A stretch of 64,000 nt of DNA. Origin: JACRCT01 sp049841135 (GTDB lineage: Bacteria > Myxococcota > Myxococcia > Myxococcales > UBA5297). The notes below the pieces were generated by a model, which searched no databases, was not told where the DNA came from, and saw only the letters and a list, made by a program, of their open reading frames with translations. Positions 20,179-28,307 of the stretch are shown here, piece after piece (positions within the stretch are counted from its first letter, which is position 1; each line of letters begins with the position of its first letter). The translations under genes and the position numbers were made by a program. The DNA lies in NCBI GenBank assembly GCA_049841135.1, contig JASGHK010000002.1:248001-312000 (forward strand), in the 5' to 3' direction.

Positions 20179-20238
20179 GAGGGCCTCTTAGCAGAGCATT
20201 TCGCGCAGCGTCTATCCTCCGTCCGGAAGCGAACAGCG

Positions 20239-20267
20239 TTGACCGCTCCAAAATCCGCGTGTTACAG
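20239..20267 (+). promoter_or_regulatory. Sigma-70-type promoter of hisC
   Basis: TTGACC (20239-20244), a 17-base spacer, then TTACAG (20262-20267), 44 bases before the hisC ATG. It lies in the divergent gap with iorAB. Confidence 0.5.
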
Positions 20268-20310
20268 CGCCATGGGCCCGTCACGCGAACCCGCCCGCCA
20301 CGGAGCGCGC

Positions 20311-21438
20311 ATGCCCTACGAAGCCGCCCACCCGGTTTCGCGACTGCCGAAGCCCTCGCTGGAGATGGTCTGCCCCTATGAGCCGGGCAAGCCCATCGAC
20401 GAGGTCCGCCGCGAGCTCGGGCTGAGCCACGTCATCAAGCTCGCGAGCAACGAGAACCCGTTGGGCCCCTCGCCCAAGGTCCTCGAGGCCTTGGCGCGCA
20501 CCGACCTCGGCCTGAGCCTCTACCCCGACTACGACGGCACCGCCCTGCGCGCGGACCTCGCCTCGTTCCACGGCATCGCCCCCGAGCGGATCACCCTGGG
20601 CTGCGGCTCCGCGGAGCTGATGCGCACCCTCGCCGACGGCTACCTGGAGCCGGGCGACGAGGCCCTGGTCTCCGACATCTGCTTCGCCGTCTACGAGAAC
20701 TGCATCCGCATCGTCGGCGCCACTCCGGTCGTCGTGCCCCTGACCGACGACCTGCACTACGACCTGACCCGGATGCGCAAGGCGGTGACCCCGCGCACCA
20801 AGGCGATCTTCCTGGCCTCGCCCAACAACCCGACCGGGCAGCTCATCCCCTTCGAGCAGCTCACCTGGTTCGCGCGGACGCTGCCGAGCTCGGTGTTGAT
20901 CGTGCTCGACCTGGCCTACCTCGACTACATCGATGCGTCCCCCTACGACGCCCTCGAGCTCGCCGAGGAGCTGCCCAACCTGGTCCTCCTGCACACCTTC
21001 TCCAAGGCCTACGGCCTCGCGGGCTTGAGGATCGGCTACTCCATCTCCGCGCCCGACGTCACCCGCTGGCTCGCGCGCGTACGGACGCCCTTCAACACCA
21101 ACACCCCCGGCCAGCTCGCCGCCCGCATCGCGCTCCAGGACCAGGACCACCTCGCGCGGACCGTGGAGCTCAACCGGCGCATGCGCAACGTGCTCACCGA
21201 GAAGCTCGAGGCCCTGGGCCTGTCGGTCTGGCCCTCGCACGCGAACTTCGTCCTCGCCAACGTCCACCGCGACCCCCAGGCCGTCTTCGCCGCGTTGCTG
21301 CACAAAGGCGTGATCGTGCGCCCGGTGCGCCACCCGCGGCTCTCGACCTGCATCCGGATCACCACCGGCACCGAAGCGCAGATCGACGAGCTCTTCGCCG
21401 CGCTCCCGGACGCGCTCCAGGAAGTCGACCGCGGCTAG
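20311..21438 (+). CDS. hisC: HisC-type histidinol-phosphate / aromatic aminotransferase
   Basis: A 375-residue class-II PLP aminotransferase. ATG 20311 was chosen for GGAG six bases upstream. Motifs are KLASNENPLGPSP, the PLP-binding SPNNPTGQ, the Schiff-base Lys in TFSKAYGLAGLRIGY and the C-terminal RITTGTEAQIDEL. Family members act on histidinol phosphate in His biosynthesis, and many also transaminate Phe/Tyr. No other his genes are present in the window, and the divergent neighbour is an aryl-pyruvate oxidoreductase. An aromatic aminotransferase role is therefore a real alternative. Confidence 0.88.
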   Translation: MPYEAAHPVSRLPKPSLEMVCPYEPGKPIDEVRRELGLSHVIKLASNENPLGPSPKVLEALARTDLGLSLYPDYDGTALRADLASFHGIAPERITLGCGSAELMRTLADGYLEPGDEALVSDICFAVYENCIRIVGATPVVVPLTDDLHYDLTRMRKAVTPRTKAIFLASPNNPTGQLIPFEQLTWFARTLPSSVLIVLDLAYLDYIDASPYDALELAEELPNLVLLHTFSKAYGLAGLRIGYSISAPDVTRWLARVRTPFNTNTPGQLAARIALQDQDHLARTVELNRRMRNVLTEKLEALGLSVWPSHANFVLANVHRDPQAVFAALLHKGVIVRPVRHPRLSTCIRITTGTEAQIDELFAALPDALQEVDRG

Positions 21439-21486
21439 CACGGGGCCGGCGACGCGTGCGGCCCCATCGTCTGCGGTCGCTGTCGA

Positions 21487-23826
21487 CTACCTCTTGTCTG
21501 GCGATTCGCCCTTGGCCTTCCTCTCCCTGTAATCGGTGAGAGCCTGCGACCCGACCCGGCGTAGAGCGTCCAGCAGGTGCGCCGCGTCGTGCTCGGTGAT
21601 CGCCACGCCGGCTGGCGGCGCGACCCGGTCCTCGCCTGTCGCGGGCTTGGAGGCCGAGAGCAAGTCAGCGATCGCCGCCAGGCTCGCATCGAGCGCCTTC
21701 GCCTCCTGCGCTTCGAACGACCTGCCTCCCGTCAACCGGGCAAGGTCTGTGAGCAACACCGGGTCGGACGGCAGGTCCACCAGTTGCGAGGAGGGGTTGC
21801 CGAAGAAGTCGGCCTTCGCCGGGAACCGGACCTTCCCTTTCTTTCCCAGCAATACGGTGTGGATGGTCACCCCTATCTTCTCGGCGACGCCAGCCATCTC
21901 TATCGGGAAGACCCGCCCGACGTTGGTATCCCCATCGGTCACGAGGACGATGGCACCACCGCGCCGGCTCGCGAGGCAGGTGGAGAGCAGCTCTGCTCCG
22001 CCGACCTCGTCTGCGGCACTCGCATCGCACAGCACATCGAGCGACACCGCGATCGCGTCGCCGGTGGCCGTCCCGTCTTCGTGGAACCTGGTCTGCGCGG
22101 ATACCAACTGCTCCAAGAGCGCCTCGCGGTCGAACGAGAGCGGAGCTACGGCGTAGGCCGCTCCGGCGTACAGCACCAGGCCGATCCGGTCCGCGGGACG
22201 CTGTTCGACGAGGCCGCGGAGCGCCTGCTTGATCGCTCCCAAGCGATCCGGCTCGAAGTCCAGGGCGTTCATCGACGAGGAAACGTCGAGCGCCAGGACG
22301 ACGTCGTTCGTTGTCTGTTTTCGGTTGGAAGGGCCGAGGAGCTTCGCCGGCGATGATGCCTGGATTGCGCTGACGGGCTCTCTGAGCAGCACCGCCACGA
22401 TGATGGCGGCCGCAGCGCACAGGCCGAGCCCGACGACGAACCGCTGAACGGCCACGTCGCCGCGCGCGGCAAAGAACACCACGGCGATGAAGGGCACGAG
22501 GAGGGCGAGCACCAGAAGGTAGGGCCACGCGGAACCGGGCCGCGCAGGCACAGGCTCGCTTGCCACCTCGGCTGGAGCGGCGGGGGCCGCCGCGGCAACA
22601 GGCTTGGGCGCTGGATCGACCCGGATCTGCGACGGTTCGGAGCAGCTCTGGAAGTAGCCCCTCCTCGCCGGGTCGAAGAACTGCACTGGCAGCGCAGGCA
22701 TCTCGACGACCCCGGCGGTCTCCGGAAGCAGCTCGTACTCGACGACGCGGCAAGCCCGGCCAGAGGTCACGCAGTGCTCCTGCCTCGGGCTCGCCCGCAA
22801 CACCCTGGCGCCCTCGATCGGCGGCAATGGCGGCAGGACGATCTCGGCCAGGTTCCCCTCGCCCTCGAGCGTGAATTTGAACAGGAAGGGGCTCCACTGC
22901 TTCACCCTCGCCGGCCCGTCCGCGCGCAGACGCCAGTTGCCCACGTTCGCGGCAGGGAACACCTCGGGCACCGGCGCTGGCAGCGGGAGGACGTCGACGT
23001 CGACGGGCCGCGCCGAACGCTTCTGAGCACCGGCGTTCACCAACTTGCCGGCCTGCACCATGGCCTCGAAGGCCCCGATGGTCAGGCGGCCGGCGCGCGT
23101 GGGGAACAGGGCGAGCTTGCGCAGCACGAAAGCCCGGTACGGAACGCCATCGATCTCGACGAGCGTCCCGGAGATCTGCTTGGGCGATTCGAGCACCTCG
23201 ACGAAGAACCCATCGAGCTTCGGAGTCTTGAATCCGTCGACCCCGCTGATCTCGACCCGCGCGAACAGCTCGGCCGTCACGGTGACCTGCTCGCCCAGGT
23301 AGACCTTCGTCCGGTCGATGCTCGTCTGGAGAATGAGATCGCCATCGGTCGCCGGGCCGGTCGAGAACACCAATCGCTTCGGGAGCTGCACCGCGTCCAC
23401 CGACGCCCCCGGCGCGTCCTTCACCTCGACGGAGATGGACGCCGTCACGTGACGCTTGCCGCTCAAGACGAACTCGCCGCCATGGATCGTCAGCCTTCCG
23501 GTCCTCCGAGGCTGGAGCACCAGGGTGAACGTCCTCGTGCGAAGGTAGCCGTCGTGCTCTTTCGAGAACGCCAGGCTGGCGCTCTGCGACCGCGAGAGGA
23601 GCTCGAAGTCGGCGGAGTCTGGCAGCCGCAGGCTCTCGTCGAGCTTCTGGTCGTTCGCCAGGGTCGTGAGCTTGACTGTGACCGTCAACGAATCCTCGAC
23701 CGACATCTCCTCCCGGTCTGGGATGGCCGTGAACTGCACGTGGCCAGACGGGGAGGCAGCGCCGCCGAGAGCCAACAGGAGAGCCGCGGCGGCGATCGCT
23801 CGGAGGCTTGTGGTCATGGCTTGCAT
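21487..23826 (-). CDS. BatD-VWA fusion protein (aerotolerance-type)
   Basis: A 779-residue envelope protein. It has a signal peptide (residues 1-27, LRAIAAAALLLALGGAASPS), a BatD-like beta-rich region to about 400 (VKLTTLANDQKLDESLRLPDS, IDRTKVYLGEQVTVTAELFA, WSPFLFKFTLEGEGN), two hydrophobic segments (YLLVLALLVPFIAVVFFA and VVGLGLCAAAAIIVAVLL), then a von Willebrand A domain with MIDAS DVSSSM. BatA/BatB and BatD are normally separate genes next to MoxR and DUF58; here the two functions are one chain, and the MoxR/DUF58 genes lie 12 kb away. An in-frame ATG at 23817 is an equally likely start; no strong ribosome-binding site decides. Confidence 0.75.
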   Translation of the reverse strand: MQAMTTSLRAIAAAALLLALGGAASPSGHVQFTAIPDREEMSVEDSLTVTVKLTTLANDQKLDESLRLPDSADFELLSRSQSASLAFSKEHDGYLRTRTFTLVLQPRRTGRLTIHGGEFVLSGKRHVTASISVEVKDAPGASVDAVQLPKRLVFSTGPATDGDLILQTSIDRTKVYLGEQVTVTAELFARVEISGVDGFKTPKLDGFFVEVLESPKQISGTLVEIDGVPYRAFVLRKLALFPTRAGRLTIGAFEAMVQAGKLVNAGAQKRSARPVDVDVLPLPAPVPEVFPAANVGNWRLRADGPARVKQWSPFLFKFTLEGEGNLAEIVLPPLPPIEGARVLRASPRQEHCVTSGRACRVVEYELLPETAGVVEMPALPVQFFDPARRGYFQSCSEPSQIRVDPAPKPVAAAAPAAPAEVASEPVPARPGSAWPYLLVLALLVPFIAVVFFAARGDVAVQRFVVGLGLCAAAAIIVAVLLREPVSAIQASSPAKLLGPSNRKQTTNDVVLALDVSSSMNALDFEPDRLGAIKQALRGLVEQRPADRIGLVLYAGAAYAVAPLSFDREALLEQLVSAQTRFHEDGTATGDAIAVSLDVLCDASAADEVGGAELLSTCLASRRGGAIVLVTDGDTNVGRVFPIEMAGVAEKIGVTIHTVLLGKKGKVRFPAKADFFGNPSSQLVDLPSDPVLLTDLARLTGGRSFEAQEAKALDASLAAIADLLSASKPATGEDRVAPPAGVAITEHDAAHLLDALRRVGSQALTDYRERKAKGESPDKR

Positions 23827-23920
23827 GGGACGGAGAGGCTACCTCGGCAGGAAGGCAGGATGGCGGTCTCGCTCGACAGCGGCTAAAAGAGCCCCCTCGT
23901 CACGCCGGAGGCCCGAAACC

Positions 23921-25179
23921 GTGTTGACCGTCGAGCAAGCCCTCGCCGAAGTCCTCTCCCAGGTCCCCGTCATGCCGACCCAGAAGGTCGGGCTCCTGGA
24001 CGCGCTCGGCCGCGTGCTCGCCGAAGAGGTCGCCAGCCCGCGCGACCTGCCGCCCTACGACGTCTCCCAGATGGACGGCTACGCCCTGCGCGCCGCCGAC
24101 GTCCGCCAGGCCAGCGCCAGCTCGCCCGTGAAGCTCGCGATCGTCGCCCGCTCCGTCGCCGGGAAAGGCACGGACAGGCCCATCGGCCCCGGCGAGGCGG
24201 CGCGCGTCACCACCGGCGCGCCCCTCCCCTCTGGCGCCGACGCCGTCGTCATGCAGGAAGAGACGGAGCGCGAAGGCGACACGCTGCTGGTCAAGCTCGC
24301 CTCCGGCAGCCGTGACTTCGTCCGCCTCCAAGGCGCCGACGTCCACGCCGGGAGATCGCGTGCTGGTACCGGGCGCCCTGCTCTCCCCGGCCCACGTCGC
24401 CCTACTCGCTTCGCTCGGCCGCTCGCAGGTGCGCGTTCACCAACGCCCCCGCGTCGCCATCCTCTCCACCGGTGACGAGCTGTGCGATCTGGACGAGCTC
24501 TCGCCGGCCGGATGGGCGATCCGACGCGGAGCACGCAGGACGGCTGGTCGACTCCAACACCTGGGCCCTGTGTGCCTTGGTCCTGGCTGCCGGCGGTGAG
24601 CCAGTGCGCCTCGGGCTGGCCAAGGACGACCCCGAGGACATCGCCAGCAAGCTCTCGGACGCCGCGTGCTGCGACGTCGTGCTCTCCAGCGCCGGCGTCT
24701 CGGTCGGCGACCGCGACTACGTCAAGGAAGTCCTGGGCAAGCTGGGCGTGGAGCTGCGCTTCTGGCGCGTCGCCATGAAGCCCGGCAAGCCGCTGGCCTT
24801 CGGCACCAAGACCCGTCCCGAGCGCAGCCAAGGGGGCGCGCAGCTCTACTTCGCGCTCCCGGGCAACCCGACCTCGGCGATGGTCTCGTTCGAACAGTTC
24901 GTCCGGCCGGCCTTGCTCAAGATGGCTGGCCGCCAGGTGCTGACGCGGCCGCTGCTCAAGGCGACCCTGGACGGCACGCTCACCAAGAAGAAGGGGCTCG
25001 TCCACTTCGCGCGAGCGCGCACCCGGGTGGTGGACGGCTCGCTCGTCGCCACCCCGGTCGGGCGGCAGGACTCCGGCCTCGTCTCCTCGATGGCCGAGGC
25101 CGACAGCCTGATTGTCCTTCCGGAGGACCTCGAACGCGTCGACCCTGGAGGGGAGATTCGGGTCCAGCTGTTGACTTGA
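23921..25179 (+). CDS. moeA: Molybdopterin molybdenumtransferase MoeA (two frameshifts)
   Basis: Inserts molybdate into adenylylated molybdopterin. GTG 23921 was chosen for GGAG nine bases upstream. The chain passes through three frames. Frame 1 (to about 24350) has LPPYDVSQMDGYAL and TTGAPLPSGADAVVMQEE. Frame 2 (to about 24515) has GDRVLVPGALLSP and RVAILSTGDEL. Frame 3 has DSNTWALCALVLAAGGEP, SSAGVSVGDRDYVKEVL, FALPGNPTSAMVSFEQFV and the C-terminal domain IV. Each switch needs removal of one base, near GGGAGATC (24350-24356) and GGGCGATC (24514-24521). Product about 419 residues, normal for MoeA. No other molybdopterin genes are present in the window. Confidence 0.9.
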
Positions 25180-25397
25180 TGGCCCGTCGGCGCCGGCCGG
25201 ATGCCCTTGGAGCCCAGCAGTCCGGGACCGCCCCTGACCCCGAAATCGGCCGCAACCTGGCGGGAATAGGGGCATCGAACCGCCAGTCGAGACCAATCGG
25301 GCTCCTTTCGGCGCGGCGCTTGAATGCCGCCTGCGTGCGAGCCATCATGCGCGCCGCGGCGGCAGAAAGCCGTGGCACGGGCGGGAAGGACATCTGG
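25180..25397. other. Intergenic region before ribA
   Basis: 218 bases without a supported gene. I looked for an FMN riboswitch, since ribA follows, and saw none of its conserved blocks. GGAAGGA at 25384-25390 is the ribA ribosome-binding site. Confidence 0.5.
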
Positions 25398-26076
25398 ATG
25401 GACACGCACCAGCGAGACTCGAACAATCGCAGCGCCGGAATCTCCCGGTCCCTCGAGGTCTACGCCGAGACCGACCTCCCGACGGGCCGAGGCGAGTTCC
25501 GCACGGTCGTCTTCCGCGAGCGCAAGACGGGGTTGGAGCACCTGGCTCTGGTCACGGGCGACGTGAAGGGCGCCGAGGGCGTTCCGGTCCGCGTCCACTC
25601 CGAGTGCCTGACCAGCGAGGTGTTCGGCAGCCTCAAGTGCGACTGCAAGGCCCAGCTCGACCACGCCCTGGACGTCGTCTCCCGCTCCGAGCGCGGCGTG
25701 GTCCTCTACTTGCGCCAGGAAGGCCGCGGCATCGGCCTGGGCAACAAGAATCCGTGCGTACGCGCTCCAGGCGCAGGGCCACGACACCTACGAAGCGAAC
25801 CGCCTGCTGGGCTTCGCCGACGATCTGCGTCGCTACGACGTCGCCGCCGAGATGCTGCGGCTCCTGGGCGTGCGCTCGGTGGACCTCATCACCAACAACC
25901 CGTTGAAGATCGCGGCCTTGGTCGACGAAGGCATCCCCGTGCGGCGGCGCATCGCCTCCATCGCTCCGGTGAACAAGGTCAACGAGGGCTACCTGCGGGT
26001 GAAGGTGGAGCGCTCGGGCCACATGATCGAGCTGCCGGACTCCGTCTCAGACGAGGCGGACAAGCAAACCGGTTGA
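25398..26076 (+). CDS. ribA: GTP cyclohydrolase II, stand-alone (frameshift near 25749)
   Basis: First committed step of riboflavin synthesis (GTP to the diaminopyrimidinone). ATG 25398 lies seven bases after GGAAGGA. Motifs are the zinc ligands in SECLTSEVFGSLKCDC (C-x10-C-x-C), the catalytic RQEGRGIGL and the substrate-binding LITNNPLKI. The frame breaks after GLGNK: AGAATC (25747-25752) in place of AGATC, and correction gives GLGNKIRAYALQAQGHDTYEANRLLG. About 225 residues, normal length. It is unlinked to the rib operon 22 kb away, whose RibB carries a degenerate cyclohydrolase domain, so this is probably the working enzyme. Confidence 0.93.
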
Positions 26077-26092
26077 GACTGCAAGCATTTTC

Positions 26093-26122
26093 TTCACAAC
26101 GACCGCCAGCGGTGTGTAGACT
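26093..26122 (+). promoter_or_regulatory. Possible promoter of the MBL gene
   Basis: TTCACA (26093-26098), an 18-base spacer, then TAGACT (26117-26122). It starts 17 bases after the ribA stop. Confidence 0.35.
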
Positions 26123-26214
26123 CCCTGCGAGTCGGGACTTCAACGCCTGACTCCTCGAACCCGACGTCGGCTCGGCGCTTCGCTTCCCTCCGAACCGAAG
26201 TCTTGAGCCACCGA

Positions 26215-27036
26215 ATGGCCCAACTCGCGATCAAGTTCTGGGGCGTCCGCGGCAGCATCCCGTCGCCGGGCGCCTCCACCGTCAAGTTCGGCGGCAACAC
26301 GTCCTGCGTCGAGGTCCGCTCCGGCAGCGACGTCTGCGTCTTCGACCTGGGCAGCGGCCTGCGCGAGCTGGGCGTCTCGCTGGGCCGCACTCCCGCGAAG
26401 GCCTCGATGTTCCTGTCCCACTACCACTGGGACCACATCCAGGGCCTGCCCTTCTTCGGCCCGGCCTACAACCCCGGCTCTCAGCTCGACCTCTACGGCC
26501 CGGTCCGCGAGGGCCGCGACGTGCGCAGCCTCCTCTCCGGCCAGATGGTGGCGCCGTACTTCCCGGTGACCATCGACGCCTTCCGCGCCAAGCTCGGCTT
26601 CCACACCATCAGCAGCGGCCAGACCGTCCACGTCGGCGCGCTGCGAGTGACGGCGAGCGAGCTGCACCATCCGAACGGCGTGCTCGCCTACCGCATCGAG
26701 CTCGGCAGCAAGTCGGTCGTCTACGCCACCGACACCGAGCACGGCACCAAGGCCGACGAGGCGCTGGTGGCGCTGGCCAAGGACGCCGAGGCCCTCATCT
26801 ACGACGCGATGTACACCGACGACGAGTACACCCAGAGCAAGGTCGGCTGGGGGCACTCCACCTGGTCGGCGGGAATCAAGCTGTGCGAGAAGGCCGGCTG
26901 CAAGCGCCTGGTGCTCTTCCACCACGAGCCGCTGCGGCACGACTCGGACCTCGAGGCGCTGCTCAAGGACGCGGCCGGAGACAAGGGCGCGGTGAAGGTG
27001 CTCGTGGCCCGCGAGGGCGAGCAGCACGAGTTTTAG
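26215..27036 (+). CDS. Metallo-beta-lactamase-fold hydrolase
   Basis: A 273-residue cytosolic MBL protein. ATG 26215 gives the typical opening IKFWGVRGSIP; a TTG at 26203 is in frame. Metal ligands are visible: LSHYHWDHIQG (HxHxDH), the His in LHHPNGV, the Asp in YATDTEH and a late FHHEP. The subgroup contains phosphodiesterase-like and uncharacterised MBL proteins (often called 'MBL fold' next to response regulators). The substrate cannot be read from sequence. It is followed by a short GC-rich repeat (27048-27063). Confidence 0.83.
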   Translation: MAQLAIKFWGVRGSIPSPGASTVKFGGNTSCVEVRSGSDVCVFDLGSGLRELGVSLGRTPAKASMFLSHYHWDHIQGLPFFGPAYNPGSQLDLYGPVREGRDVRSLLSGQMVAPYFPVTIDAFRAKLGFHTISSGQTVHVGALRVTASELHHPNGVLAYRIELGSKSVVYATDTEHGTKADEALVALAKDAEALIYDAMYTDDEYTQSKVGWGHSTWSAGIKLCEKAGCKRLVLFHHEPLRHDSDLEALLKDAAGDKGAVKVLVAREGEQHEF

Positions 27037-27047
27037 AAGCGGGCTTT

Positions 27048-27063
27048 GGGCTCCGGGCTTCGG
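27048..27063. repeat. Intergenic repeat GGGCTCCGGGCTTCGG, copy 1
   Basis: The identical 16-base sequence occurs at 51388-51403. Both copies lie just behind the stop codon of a plus-strand gene and inside a longer run of GGGCTNNGG-type units. Confidence 0.5.
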
Positions 27064-27122
27064 GCCTCGGGAAATCCCCGTCGAGCCTTTCTGGAACCTC
27101 GCCCACGACCGGGCGCTTGGAC

Positions 27123-28269
27123 CTACGGCTTGGAACCTGCCTTCAATGCTTCGGCGGCGCGCCGCAGACACTCCTTCAGCCCGATGAAGGGCACGCGCTG
27201 CAGCGCCTCGGACACCGGCAGCCATGCGAAGCGGGAGTGCTCGCGCCGATCGAGCTTGATGCGGGCGTCCTGCGGCGCAATCGCCCAGTACGCGGTCTCC
27301 TGAAAGATGCGCGGCGCCCGGTCGGGCCGGGGCTCTCCGAACAGGAAGCTGTGCGTGTAGTTGAGCGGCTGGACCGGCGCGTCGAAGCCCGTCTCTTCGT
27401 TCGGCCTCGCGGCGGGCGCAGGCCTCCGGCGTCTCGTTCTTCTCGATGGTCCCGGTCACCGGCTGCCAGAAGCCGCCGCGATGAGGGTGCCGCTTGAGCA
27501 GGAGCGCCTCCGGTCCGCGCCGGCCGTTGCGCACGACTGCCACCGAGATGGTCTTGTGGTCCAGCCGGCCCGGCACGATCTTGCTCTGCAGCTCGACCGC
27601 CAGGTGCTTGGACAGCGCCGACCGGACGTCCGCCAGCGCTGGCGCCGTGCCCGACAGCTCCTTCTGCAGCGAGGTGACGCCCGCTTCCGAGATGCCGCAG
27701 GGAACGATCAGCTCGAAGTGGCTCAGGTCCGGGCAGACGTTGAAGGCGAAGCCGTGGGTCGTGATCCACCGGCTGATATGCACGCCGATGGCGCCCAGCT
27801 TCCGCGCGTCCTTGCCCTTTTCTCCGACCCAAGCCCCCGTCCAGCCGGGAATGCGCGAGGCCTTGACCCCGAACTCGCCCGCCGTGCGGATCATCGCCTC
27901 TTCGAGGTAGCCCACGTACCGGCGCACGTCGCACAGGTCCGGGGCGAGGTCGACGATGGGGTAGCCGACCACCTGGCCCGGGCCGTGGTAGGTCACGTCC
28001 CCGCCGCGGTCGGTCACGTGGATCTTGACCCCGAGCGCCTCCAGCTTCTCGCGCGTGGCGACGATGTTCTCCGGCGTCGCCCCGCGGCCCATCGTGATGA
28101 CCGGCGGGTGCTCGACCAGCAGGAGCACGTCGGGCACGGCTCCGCCGCGTCGAGCCAGGGCGAACCCCTTCTGCAGGGCGACGCCATCCTCGTACTCGAC
28201 GAAGCCCAGGTCGTGGACGACCAGGGTCCTTTCGGGGCTTGCTGCTACGCGATCCACGGGTGCTCCCAT
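27123..28269 (-). CDS. lipB: LipB octanoyltransferase fused to a Nudix domain (frameshift near 27401)
   Basis: Residues 1-220 are LipB (octanoyl-ACP to lipoyl-domain transfer): LLLVEHPPVITMGRG, VTDRGGDVTYHGPGQ with the conserved His, KLGAIGVHISRWITTHGFAFNV with the catalytic Lys, and VPCGI with the catalytic Cys. The frame continues without stop or internal start into a Nudix domain: FWQPVTGTIEKNETPEACARREA, then, after removal of one base in GTTCGG (27399-27404), EETGFDAP, which completes the box GX5EX7REUXEEXGU. The tail ends ALKAGSKP. About 380 residues in total. The Nudix substrate is unknown. Confidence 0.83.
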
Positions 28270-28307
28270 AACATGCCGCGCGTCCGAGTTCGACCTCGCA
28301 ATCGCTG

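Noticed and set aside
25180..25397. FMN riboswitch ahead of ribA
   Set aside because: None of the conserved RFN blocks or the closing stem is present; the same was true upstream of ribE and ribD.
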